Origin: Pseudomonadota bacterium
GTDB taxonomy: Bacteria; Pseudomonadota; Alphaproteobacteria; Azospirillales; Azospirillaceae
Direction: 5' to 3'
Length of the DNA: 8,169 nt
Assembly: GCA_023412175.1 (NCBI GenBank)
Contig: JAEYOB010000323.1
Location: 1 to 8,169 of the forward strand
In this document: positions 1 to 5,861 of the stretch, in pieces
Layout of the letters: each line of letters starts with the position of its first letter
Position numbering within the stretch: the stretch's first letter is position 1
Made by a program: the position numbers and the translations under genes
The notes under the pieces: model-generated
The model's database searches: none
The model's input: the letters and a program-made list of their open reading frames with translations, nothing else
What the model was told of the DNA's origin: nothing

Positions 1-1
1 C

Positions 2-523
2 GGCCAGAGCGCCGCCGTGCGCACCGGCGCCAAGGCGGCGCGGGCGGAATGGATCGGCACGCTGGACGGCGACGGCCAGAACGACCCGGCCGACCTGCCG
101 GCCCTGCTGTCCCGGGCCCAGGAGCACGACCATCCCATGCTGGTCGGCGGCCTGCGCAAGAAGCGCCAGGACACGCTGTCCAAGCGTCTCGCCTCGCGCT
201 TGGCCAACAAGGTGCGGCAGGCCATGCTGCAGGACGGCTGCACCGACAGCGGCTGCGGCATCAAGGTGTTCCGTCGCGATGCCTTTCTGGACCTGCCGTT
301 CTTCGGCGCCCAGCACCGCTTCCTGCCGGCGCTGTTCCGCGCCCACGGCCATCATGTCGCCTACGTGCCGGTCAACCACCGGCAGCGCCAGCGCGGCACC
401 TCCAAGTACACCAACCTGCGTCGCGGGCTGATCGGCGTCGTCGATCTCCTCGGTGTCTATTGGCTGAAACGCCGCACGGCACTGTCATCGTCGGTGGAAG
501 AGCGCGGAGGCCCCTCGGCATGA
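2..523 (+). CDS. GT2 polyprenyl-phosphate glycosyltransferase (DPM1/ArnC/RgtE-like), 5' end missing
   Basis: Family-2 glycosyltransferase expected to move a sugar from a nucleotide-sugar onto a polyprenyl phosphate at the cytoplasmic face of the inner membrane. The reading frame is open from the window edge, and 173 residues remain, so the N-terminal part of the GT-A fold is missing. Seen: GQSAAVRTG at the left edge, the acidic metal/nucleotide motif LDGDGQNDP about residues 19-27 of the visible part, SGCGIKVFRRD, and HRFLPALF followed by VPVNHR and GTSKY near the end, all typical of dolichol-phosphate-mannose-synthase-like enzymes. No C-terminal transmembrane pair is present, unlike ArnC; this resembles soluble DPM1-type enzymes. 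The stop codon overlaps the next start (ATGA), indicating translational coupling. Its partners, a GT39 transferase and a lipid phosphatase, suggest it makes the lipid-linked donor for them. Donor sugar unknown. Confidence 0.92.
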   Translation, partial: GQSAAVRTGAKAARAEWIGTLDGDGQNDPADLPALLSRAQEHDHPMLVGGLRKKRQDTLSKRLASRLANKVRQAMLQDGCTDSGCGIKVFRRDAFLDLPFFGAQHRFLPALFRAHGHHVAYVPVNHRQRQRGTSKYTNLRRGLIGVVDLLGVYWLKRRTALSSSVEERGGPSA

Positions 524-846
524 TCGACAAGCTGATTGCCTGGTACGCCGGCACCTCCACCACCGAGATGGTGTGGATCGGGCTGGGTTTCTTCGCGCAG
601 GCGATGTTCATGATGCGCTTCGTCGTGCAGTGGATCGCCAGCGAGCGCGTCCGGCGCTCCATCGTGCCGGAGACCTTCTGGTACTTCTCCATTGCGGGCG
701 GCGTGCTGCTGCTGGCCTATTCCATCTACCGGGTGGACCCCGTGTACATGTTCGGCCAGGGGCTTGGCCTGATCATTTATTTCCGCAACCTGTACTTCGT
801 CTGGTCGCACAAGAAGGCCGGCGACGCCCCGGCCGACGCGGGTTGA
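520..846 (+). CDS. Stand-alone Lab_N (lipid-A-disaccharide synthase N-terminal domain) membrane protein
   Basis: Small 108-residue integral membrane protein consisting only of the domain found at the N-terminus of some LpxB proteins; the LpxB catalytic domain is absent. The ATG overlaps the upstream TGA by 4 bp and has GGAGG at 506-510, nine bases upstream, which fixes this start. Three hydrophobic segments are visible at about residues 18-40, 53-72 and 76-97. Family-type motifs include VVQWIASER at 36-43, a Pro-Glu pair (P50, E51) followed by FWYFSIAGG, YSIYRVDPV, and GQGLGLIIYFRNLYF. From memory, Pfam groups Lab_N with the PQ-loop/MtN3 fold, whose small members are transporter halves. Inference: it may help flip or present the lipid-linked sugar made by the upstream enzyme, as ArnE/ArnF do. 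Biochemical role not established; family call is secure. Confidence 0.9.
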   Translation: MIDKLIAWYAGTSTTEMVWIGLGFFAQAMFMMRFVVQWIASERVRRSIVPETFWYFSIAGGVLLLAYSIYRVDPVYMFGQGLGLIIYFRNLYFVWSHKKAGDAPADAG

Positions 847-851
847 CCGCC

Positions 852-2516
852 GTGCGCTGGGCGGGTCTGGAGGGCGGGCCGGGTGCGCGTGTGCCGCTGC
901 TGGCGTACGCGCTGCTGGCGCTGCTGGGCGTGGCGCTGTACCTGCCGGGCTTCACCGTCGTGCCGCCCTTCGACCGCGATGAGGCGCGCTTCGCGCAGGC
1001 ATCGTCCCAGATGCTGGAGAGCGGCAACTACGTCGACATCCGCTTCCAGGACGAGGCGCGCTACAAGAAGCCCATCGGCATCTACTGGCTGCAGGCCGCC
1101 GCCACCGCGCTGAGCGGGGAGCCGGACAAGGTCATCTGGACCTACCGCATTCCGTCGATGGTCGGCGCGGTGCTCAGCGTGCTGCTCACCGCCTGGATCG
1201 GCGCCCGGCTGTTCGGGCCGGCGACCGGCGTGCTGGCGGCGGTGATGCTGGCCGGCTGCGTCGTGCTCGGCGTCGAGGCGCGCATGGCGAAGACCGACGC
1301 CGTGCTGCTCGCCACCATCCTGGCGGCGCAAGGCGCGCTGGCCCGTATCTACATGGACCGTGACCGGCCTGCGCAGGGCAGGGGCGCCGCCGTGACGTTC
1401 TGGATCGCGGCGGGCATCAGCATTCTGATCAAGGGGCCGCTGGTGCTGCTGGTGTCCGGCACGACCATCGCCGGTCTGGCCCTGTGGGAGCGGCGCGTGG
1501 CGTGGCTGAAGCGGCTGCGGCCATTGATGGGCCTGGGCATCGTCGCGGCCATCGCCGCGCCCTGGCTGATCGCCATCGCCATCCAGACCAAGGGCGCCTT
1601 CTTCGCCGAGTCGGTCGGCCACGACATGCTCGGCAAGGTCGCCGGCGGACAGGAAGGCAAGGGGCTGCCGCCCGGCTACTACCTGGGCACCTTCTGGATC
1701 ACTTTCGCCCCCTGGTCTTACCTGACACTGCTGGCGCTTCCATGGGTGTGGCTGAACCGGCGGTCGGAGGCGGTGCGCTTCTGCGTCTGCTGGATCGTGC
1801 CGACCTGGATCGTCTTCGAGGCGGTGCCGACCAAGCTGCTGCACTACACGCTCCCGGTTTTCCCCGCTATTGCGCTGCTGACCGCGCAGGCGCTGCGCGA
1901 CGGCTTCGCGCGCACGGCCGAGAAGCCGCGCCGCGCGCTGCTCTACGCCGCCGCCGGGCTGGGTGCCGGCACCTATGCGGTGCTGGCGGTCGCCATCGCG
2001 GTGGTGCCGTGGCTGATCGACGTGCGCGTCGAGTGGGCGGCGCTCGCCATGCTGCCGCCGGTCCTGGCGCTGTACGTATGGGGTGTACGCCTGGTGGCTC
2101 GCGGCGATGGATTGCGCGGCGTGGCGGCGGCGCTCGGCTCCGCTGCGGTGCTGTACGCAGCAACGTACACGCTGGTCCTGCCGGGCATCGACGGGTTGTG
2201 GATCAGCCGCTCGGCGGCGCAGGTGGTCTCGGCGGTGCGGCCGTGCCCGACCACCACCGTCGCCTCCGCGGGCTACTCGGAGCCGAGCTTGGTCTTCCTG
2301 GTGGGTACGCGCACCCGACTGGTCGGTGGCGGGGAGGCGGCGCGGCACCTGCTGGCCGACCGGGCCTGTGCCCTGGCGCTGGTCGACCAGCGCGAGCAGG
2401 CGGCCTTCCGCACCGCGCTGGACGGCGTGGAACCGAAGCCCCTCGGCGAGGTTCATGGCTTGAACTACAACAATGGCCGGCGCATCGCCCTGACGCTGTA
2501 CGCCGCGCCTCCCTGA
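852..2516 (+). CDS. GT39/ArnT-like membrane glycosyltransferase (dolichyl-phosphate-mannose-protein mannosyltransferase family)
   Basis: Polytopic inner-membrane glycosyltransferase of the GT-C fold that uses a polyprenyl-phosphate sugar on the periplasmic side; 554 residues, normal for ArnT/Rgt-type enzymes. After the first membrane segment (about residues 14-33) comes the first periplasmic loop with the catalytic acidic motif FDRDEARFAQ (DRDE at 41-44), then DEARYKKPIGIYWLQ (67-81), matching the RDE...KPP..YWL pattern of the family. Many hydrophobic segments follow, then a soluble C-terminal domain of about 110 residues with GYSEPSLVFLVG. Start: GTG at 852 is preferred, with GCGGG nine bases upstream; TTG at 843, overlapping the previous stop as TTGA, is the alternative and adds three residues. 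The acceptor may be lipid A, LPS core or another envelope lipid; this cannot be read from the sequence. Confidence 0.9.
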   Translation: MRWAGLEGGPGARVPLLAYALLALLGVALYLPGFTVVPPFDRDEARFAQASSQMLESGNYVDIRFQDEARYKKPIGIYWLQAAATALSGEPDKVIWTYRIPSMVGAVLSVLLTAWIGARLFGPATGVLAAVMLAGCVVLGVEARMAKTDAVLLATILAAQGALARIYMDRDRPAQGRGAAVTFWIAAGISILIKGPLVLLVSGTTIAGLALWERRVAWLKRLRPLMGLGIVAAIAAPWLIAIAIQTKGAFFAESVGHDMLGKVAGGQEGKGLPPGYYLGTFWITFAPWSYLTLLALPWVWLNRRSEAVRFCVCWIVPTWIVFEAVPTKLLHYTLPVFPAIALLTAQALRDGFARTAEKPRRALLYAAAGLGAGTYAVLAVAIAVVPWLIDVRVEWAALAMLPPVLALYVWGVRLVARGDGLRGVAAALGSAAVLYAATYTLVLPGIDGLWISRSAAQVVSAVRPCPTTTVASAGYSEPSLVFLVGTRTRLVGGGEAARHLLADRACALALVDQREQAAFRTALDGVEPKPLGEVHGLNYNNGRRIALTLYAAPP

Positions 2517-2530
2517 GCCCCGGACCCCTG

Positions 2531-3265
2531 ATGGCAGCCACGCGCAACCGGACCCTGCTTGCCTTGCTCTGGCTGAGCATAGCGGCGCTGGCGGTGGCCC
2601 TGCTGATGCTGTACGTGGACAAGACGGTTTCAGGCGCTGCCCGGATGGCGCCGGAGACCATGGTCACTGTCTTCGGGATCATCACCTTCTTCGGCTACAG
2701 CTGGCTCTACTGGGTGCCGGCGGCGGCGCTGTTCTTCATCTTCCTGGCACTGTCGCAACGGCCGACGCTGCACATGCTCTATTACCGCTGGGCGGCCGAG
2801 GCGGCGGCCTTCGTGTTCGCCGCGGTGGCGGGGTCGAGCATCATCGTCGGGATCATCAAGCGGGTGGTCGGCCGCGCCCGCCCCTACGTCGAGCTGCCGC
2901 CGGACAGCAGCCCGTTCACATGGTTCGTCCTGAACGACGACCTCCAGTCCTTTCCCTCCGGGCACGCCGACACCTTCCTGTCGGTGGCGACGGTGTTGTC
3001 CTGGCTGTGGCCGCGCTGGCGTTGGCCGATCCTCATCGCGGGGGTGGTGGGCGCCTTCAGCCGCGTCGTGCTGCACGTCCACTACGTCAGCGACATTGCG
3101 GTGGGCGGCGCCATCGGGGTCGCCGTCGCCTACGCCATGCGCTCGTGGTTCGCCGACCGCGGCTGGGCGTTCCGGCGGCGGCGCGATGGCTCGATCCGGC
3201 TGAAGCCGGCCGGGCGCTGGACGCTCATGCGGGTGCGGCGGCGGATCCTGCGGCGGCGCGCCTGA
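2531..3265 (+). CDS. PAP2-superfamily lipid phosphatase (LpxE/LpxF- or undecaprenyl-diphosphatase-like)
   Basis: Integral membrane phosphatase of 244 residues. All three type-2 phosphatidic acid phosphatase motifs are intact: KxxxxxxRP (K110, R117, P118), PSGH (142-145), and SRxxxxxHxxxD (S177, R178, H184, D188); H145 and H184 are the expected catalytic histidines. Hydrophobic segments lie near residues 8-28, 45-75, 88-109, 147-160, 166-181 and 189-203. It begins 14 bp after the GT39 stop, so it is the fourth gene of the same operon, with only a weak ribosome site. Known members dephosphorylate lipid A, undecaprenyl diphosphate or phosphatidylglycerol phosphate. Next to a GT39 transferase, removal of a lipid A phosphate before or alongside sugar addition is an attractive reading. 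Odd point: residues 214-244 form an Arg-rich cytoplasmic-looking tail with roughly 14 arginines. Confidence 0.92.
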   Translation: MAATRNRTLLALLWLSIAALAVALLMLYVDKTVSGAARMAPETMVTVFGIITFFGYSWLYWVPAAALFFIFLALSQRPTLHMLYYRWAAEAAAFVFAAVAGSSIIVGIIKRVVGRARPYVELPPDSSPFTWFVLNDDLQSFPSGHADTFLSVATVLSWLWPRWRWPILIAGVVGAFSRVVLHVHYVSDIAVGGAIGVAVAYAMRSWFADRGWAFRRRRDGSIRLKPAGRWTLMRVRRRILRRRA

Positions 3266-3323
3266 CGACCTCCGCCGCGGCGGCCGGCAGACATTCCGCT
3301 GATCGGAAGGGGAAGGGGACTGT

Positions 3324-3345
3324 GCCGCCGGGCTAACGCGGCGGC
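3324..3345 (+). terminator. GC-rich hairpin after the phosphatase gene, without T-tract
   Basis: A perfect 7-bp stem, GCCGCCG (3324-3330) with CGGCGGC (3339-3345), closes an 8-base loop, 58 bases after the stop of the lipid operon. No run of T follows, so it is not a classical intrinsic terminator. It may pause polymerase or block 3' decay. In DNA this GC-rich, such a stem can also arise by chance. Confidence 0.25.
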
Positions 3346-3418
3346 GCGCTGGAAATCCGGTTGGTCTTCCGGCCGAATGGCGGATGAGTCCCCGTTTCCG
3401 GAAAAAGGCGTTCTGCGC

Positions 3419-3742
3419 ATGATTCGCACGTTGGTGCTCGTCTCCGTCCTGACCGTCCTGAGCGCGCCGGCGCTCGCCCAGGATCAGAGATACCCGCAGT
3501 GGATGATGGACGAGGCGATTCCCGTGGGGCCCCGCGTGCCGGTGACCAACCCGGACGCGCTGGGGACCCGGCCTGCGCCGCGCCCCAACCATATGGCCAA
3601 CACCAACCAGTTCCGTCAGGACGAGAAGCCGAGAGCCGGCGCGCTCCAGCCCATGTACGGCACGCGCAATTCGCTGAATATGGAACGGCACGCGCGCCCC
3701 TCGGCGAACCAGCCGCTCAGGGCGCCGCCGCGCCCCCGCTGA
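3419..3742 (+). CDS. Small secreted proline/arginine-rich protein, function unknown
   Basis: A 107-residue protein not recognised as a member of any named family. The chosen ATG gives a clean signal peptide: MIR, a hydrophobic stretch to about residue 16, then APALA with predicted signal peptidase I cleavage after A20. AAAAAGG at 3402-3408 lies 10 bases upstream. An ATG at 3377 would add 14 polar residues ahead of the signal peptide and is less likely. The mature part (87 residues) has no cysteine, is rich in Pro, Arg, Asn and Met, and ends APPRPR; it should be mostly disordered and basic. It follows the lipid operon by about 150 bp with no firm promoter seen. Its 3' end overlaps the converging kinase gene by 26 bp. 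The signal peptide and G/C-rich third positions support it being real. Confidence 0.7.
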   Translation: MIRTLVLVSVLTVLSAPALAQDQRYPQWMMDEAIPVGPRVPVTNPDALGTRPAPRPNHMANTNQFRQDEKPRAGALQPMYGTRNSLNMERHARPSANQPLRAPPRPR

Positions 3743-3748
3743 GCGGTT
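3711..3748. terminator. Candidate bidirectional terminator built over two converging stop codons
   Basis: AGCCGCTCAG (3711-3720) pairs with CTGAGCGGTT (3739-3748), ten pairs with one G-U. Inside it GGCGC (3721-3725) pairs with GCGCC (3730-3734). The kinase stop (TCA on the + strand, 3717-3719) and the + strand stop TGA (3740-3742) sit opposite each other in the stem. Long T-tracts are lacking on both sides, so termination may be inefficient or the structure may mainly stabilise 3' ends. Confidence 0.5.
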
Positions 3749-4691
3749 CCGCTTCATCCGGCCGCCACAGCCAAGCCGCCCCGCGCACGCCGCTCGAGTC
3801 GCCGTGCACGGCACGGCGCACCGGCGTGTCTATGCGGTCGGAAAAGCTCCAGCGCTCGATCAGCGGCGGCAGGGCGGCGTAGAGTGCGTCCACGTTGGAC
3901 AGCCCGCCGCCCAGCACGATGACGTCCGGATCGAGCACGTTGACCACAGCCGCGAGACCGCGCGCCAGCCGGTCGCACAGCCGTTCCAGCGAGGAACGGC
4001 ATGCCCGATCACCGGCTTCGGCGCGGGCTACGATCTCCTCCGCCGTCAGGGTCTCGCCGGTCGTGCGCCGATGGTCGGCGGCGAAGCCGGGGCCGGAAAC
4101 GAAGCTCTCCAGGCAGCCAGACTTGCCGCAATAGCAGGCCGGACCGGGGCGCTCGTCCTCATGATCCCAGGGGCGCGGCCAGGCCAGGGGATTGTGCCCC
4201 CATTCGCCGGCCACCGCGTTGCGGCCCGGCAGCGGCCGGCCATGCACGACGATGCCGCTGCCGCAGCCGGTGCCCAGAATCGCTGCGAACACCACCCCGC
4301 AGCCCGCCCCGGCACCGTCCGCCGCTTCCGACACGGCGAGGCAGTTGGCGTCGTTCTCCACCCGCACCAGACGCTGCAGCGCCGCTGCGAGGTCGCGGTC
4401 GAACGGCCGGCCGATCAGCCAGACGGAGTTGGCGTTCTTTACCAGCCCGGTTGCCGGCGAGACGATGCCGGGGATGCCGACGCCCACGGTTGCGGGCCCG
4501 CCCGTCTCCGCCTCCAGCGCCGCCACGAGTTCCACGATCGTACGCAGCGTGGCGTCGTAATCCCCCTGCGGGGACGGAACCCGGCGGCGGGCGATCTGGT
4601 TGCCGTATTGGTCGAGGACAATTCCCTCTGTCTTGGTGCCGCCGAGGTCGATGCCGATGCGGTGTGTCGGGGATAGAACAGGCCTGGACAA
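3717..4691 (-). CDS. mak: ROK-family sugar kinase, Mak-like fructokinase
   Basis: Cytoplasmic ATP-dependent hexose kinase, most likely phosphorylating fructose to fructose 6-phosphate. With the TTG start at 4691 it has 324 residues, close to the roughly 300 of the family. Seen: ATP phosphate loop [10 protein letters not shown] (14-23), [38 protein letters not shown] with catalytic Asp114, EWGH (163-166), zinc motif [10 protein letters not shown] (186-195), [15 protein letters not shown], and [14 protein letters not shown] near the C-terminus. This motif set matches E. coli Mak as I remember it far better than NagK or Glk. The TTG has GGAGG (4700-4704) eight bases upstream and starts just ahead of the conserved RIGIDLGG. 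An ATG at 4787 would add 32 poorly structured residues and has a weak ribosome site. The gene stands alone, converging with a secreted-protein gene and divergent from an exported-protein gene. N-acetylglucosamine or mannose kinase activity cannot be excluded. Confidence 0.9.
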   Translation of the reverse strand: MSRPVLSPTHRIGIDLGGTKTEGIVLDQYGNQIARRRVPSPQGDYDATLRTIVELVAALEAETGGPATVGVGIPGIVSPATGLVKNANSVWLIGRPFDRDLAAALQRLVRVENDANCLAVSEAADGAGAGCGVVFAAILGTGCGSGIVVHGRPLPGRNAVAGEWGHNPLAWPRPWDHEDERPGPACYCGKSGCLESFVSGPGFAADHRRTTGETLTAEEIVARAEAGDRACRSSLERLCDRLARGLAAVVNVLDPDVIVLGGGLSNVDALYAALPPLIERWSFSDRIDTPVRRAVHGDSSGVRGAAWLWRPDEAEPLSGGAAAP

Positions 4692-4699
4692 ACGAAGGG

Positions 4700-4704
4700 C
4701 CTCC
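4700..4704 (-). promoter_or_regulatory. Ribosome binding site deciding the TTG start of the ROK kinase
   Basis: Reverse-strand GGAGG is placed 8 bases before TTG at 4691. Neither the ATG at 4787 nor any other in-frame codon nearby has a comparable site, so this favours initiation at TTG. Confidence 0.65.
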
Positions 4705-4716
4705 GGCGGAATGAGG

Positions 4717-4744
4717 TTGACCGCGACCGGCCGTACTGTAGTAC
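4717..4744 (+). promoter_or_regulatory. Weak candidate sigma-70-type promoter for the exported four-Cys protein gene
   Basis: TTGACC (4717-4722) is a good -35 match. Sixteen bases on, TAGTAC (4739-4744) is a poor -10 match. Transcription would start near 4751, about 60 bases before the ATG at 4813. The 16-bp inverted repeat at 4731-4746 covers the -10 region, which is where a repressor would bind. Speculative. Confidence 0.3.
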
Positions 4745-4746
4745 GG
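4731..4746. promoter_or_regulatory. 16-bp inverted repeat, candidate operator between divergent genes
   Basis: CCGTACT and AGTACGG form perfect 7-base arms around GT. It lies in the 121-bp interval between the kinase TTG (4691) and the start at 4813, where a dimeric regulator could control one or both genes. If the kinase began at the ATG at 4787, the repeat would be coding; its regulatory reading therefore depends on the TTG start. Confidence 0.45.
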
Positions 4747-4812
4747 ATGGCGGAAGCGGCGGGATTAAAGTGTTCTGCCGTCGTCATAGGATCCAGCAGC
4801 CGGAGCATACTG

Positions 4813-5583
4813 ATGCATCGCACGCGCGCCCTCCCCGCGTTTGCTACCCCGTCGTTCCGCCGCGCCTGGCACGCGGTGTCCGCGCTGGTTGTCGCGGGTG
4901 TCGTTGCCGTGTCCCTGCCGGCGGCTGCCGCGCCGTCCAAAACGACCTCCGCCAAGTCGGCCGCAGCCAAGTCGTCGGTGCCCGCCGGCAAGGCGTGCTA
5001 CAGCCGCTCCGAGCATGCGGCCGAGCAGCTGATCCGCCTGCACACGGAGATGATGGTCGCCGGCCTGACCTGTAAGGAGGTGGCGCCGGAGAAGGCGCCG
5101 TTCGCCAAGTATCAGGAGTTCACCGTCAAGCACCGCCCCACCATCTCCAAGGCGGAGGGCGAGCTGATGAGCCATTTCCGGCGGACCGGGAAGGGCAACG
5201 CCACCAGCAAGTTCGACATGTACCGGACCGAGGTCGCGAACGAGGTCAGCCGTCGTGCGTCGATCATCGGCACCGACAATTACTGCAAGACCTTCCTGCC
5301 GCGCGTCGAGAACGCGGTCGCGCTGTCAGCCGAGGACGTGCGCACGCTGACCGCCGACGAGAAGAACGCCGGCCTCATGCACCTCAGCCAGCAGCCGCTG
5401 TGCGACGTCCAGGTGGTGAGTTCGCCGGACGCCGCTCCGGTGCTGGCTTCGGCGGAACCGGCGCGCGCCAAGCCGCAGAAGTCCACCAAGGCGGCCTCCG
5501 CAAAGACGGCGAAGCCGGCCGCTCCGGCCAAGCCCGCCAAGGCCGCCGCGGCGAAGCCGGTGGCGCAGACCGCGTCCCGCTGA
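4813..5583 (+). CDS. Exported four-cysteine protein with Lys/Ala/Pro-rich C-terminal tail, function unknown
   Basis: A 256-residue protein with no family I can name. GGAG at 4802-4805 lies 7 bases before this ATG. The N-terminus looks like a signal peptide: basic residues (R16, R17), a hydrophobic core at about 23-36, then AAAA with cleavage near residue 40. A short low-complexity linker rich in Ala, Ser and Lys follows (43-60). The folded part, about 61-202, has exactly four cysteines (C62, C87, C158, C197), consistent with two disulfides in the periplasm, and looks mainly helical. Residues about 213-256 are a repetitive Lys/Ala/Pro tail with KPA-type units, resembling histone H1-like or cell-wall-binding low-complexity tails; the basic tail could contact DNA, peptidoglycan or LPS. 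It is divergent from the kinase and ends just before an intrinsic terminator, so it is probably monocistronic. Confidence 0.8.
   Translation: MHRTRALPAFATPSFRRAWHAVSALVVAGVVAVSLPAAAAPSKTTSAKSAAAKSSVPAGKACYSRSEHAAEQLIRLHTEMMVAGLTCKEVAPEKAPFAKYQEFTVKHRPTISKAEGELMSHFRRTGKGNATSKFDMYRTEVANEVSRRASIIGTDNYCKTFLPRVENAVALSAEDVRTLTADEKNAGLMHLSQQPLCDVQVVSSPDAAPVLASAEPARAKPQKSTKAASAKTAKPAAPAKPAKAAAAKPVAQTASR
5470..5579 (+). repeat. Low-complexity Lys/Ala/Pro codon repeat within the exported protein gene
   Basis: Irregular iterations of AAG/GCC/CCG codons encode KAA, KPA and AKP units (residues about 220-255). The units are degenerate rather than exact, which points to selection for composition more than recent tandem duplication. 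Such tracts vary in length between strains. Confidence 0.6.
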
Positions 5584-5611
5584 CCGTCGGCGCATCCGGC
5601 CGGTCCACCCG

Positions 5612-5645
5612 AAGCCCCTCCCGCCCACCGGCCGGAGGGGCTTTC
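5612..5645 (+). terminator. Intrinsic terminator of the exported four-Cys protein gene
   Basis: AAGCCCCTCC (5612-5621) pairs perfectly with GGAGGGGCTT (5634-5643), a 10-bp stem with a 12-base loop, 28 bases after the stop codon. The stem runs into TTT and then CGATT, a short T-tract. The AAG start of the left arm gives an A-rich side typical of such terminators. Confidence 0.8.
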
Positions 5646-5681
5646 GATTCGTGCCCGCGCGACTGTTTCGATTCGTGCTCG
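5642..5681. repeat. Direct repeat of TTTCGATTCGTGC, 24-base period
   Basis: TTTCGATTCGTGC occurs at 5642-5654 and 5666-5678; with the following bases the match is 15 of 16 (to 5657 and 5681). The second copy also forms a small hairpin, TCGTGC (5673-5678) with GCACGA (5691-5696). The copies lie just after the terminator, upstream of the livH promoter region. Role unknown. Confidence 0.5.
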
Positions 5682-5797
5682 GCATGGTCGGCACGAGTGT
5701 GCCAAGCCGGTGGTGTGGAACCATGAAAGCTATGCAAATCAGCAGCTTGGCGAACTTTTTTGCACTTTTGCGGGAATTTCGCGCTATGTCGGGCGGA

Positions 5798-5827
5798 TTG
5801 CGGTTTTCCCCACTTGCCCTATACAAT
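5798..5827 (+). promoter_or_regulatory. Candidate livH promoter with a dyad over the -10 element
   Basis: TACAAT (5822-5827) is a good -10 match, 18 bases after a weak -35, TTGCGG (5798-5803). It sits in the A/T-richer part of the interval. CTTGCC (5813-5818) and GGCAAG (5830-5835), perfect 6-base arms 11 bases apart, flank the -10, as an operator would. Predicted start near 5834 gives a leader of about 150 bases. The -35 is poor, so an activator or another promoter may be involved. Confidence 0.4.
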
Positions 5828-5861
5828 CCGGCAAGCTAACGTCCGGTACCCAAGAAATTTG

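Noticed and set aside
573..851. Longer GT39 start at 573, inside the Lab_N gene
   Set aside because: It would overlap the whole Lab_N gene in another frame, and the extra residues are Arg/Pro-rich noise. GTG 852 or TTG 843 begins just before the first membrane segment.
777..2456. Open frame of 559 codons on the - strand opposite the GT39 gene
   Set aside because: Its translation is a Gln/Arg/His-rich composition typical of the complement of a high-GC gene, with no motifs; the + strand frame has clear GT39 motifs.
3272..3283. 12-bp palindrome CCGCCGCGGCGG after the phosphatase gene
   Set aside because: Pure G/C sequence with no loop and no T-tract; expected by chance in DNA of this composition.
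5747..5764. Sigma-54 type -24/-12 promoter (TTGG...TTGC)
   Set aside because: There are 11 bases between GG and GC instead of the required 10, and the CAC part of the -24 box is missing.
5723..5839. 38-codon frame starting ATG 5723, and a 68-codon frame 5710-5916, as leader peptides
   Set aside because: Poor ribosome sites, no run of Leu/Ile/Val codons, and they run through promoter-like and hairpin sequence; composition is unlike the neighbouring genes.
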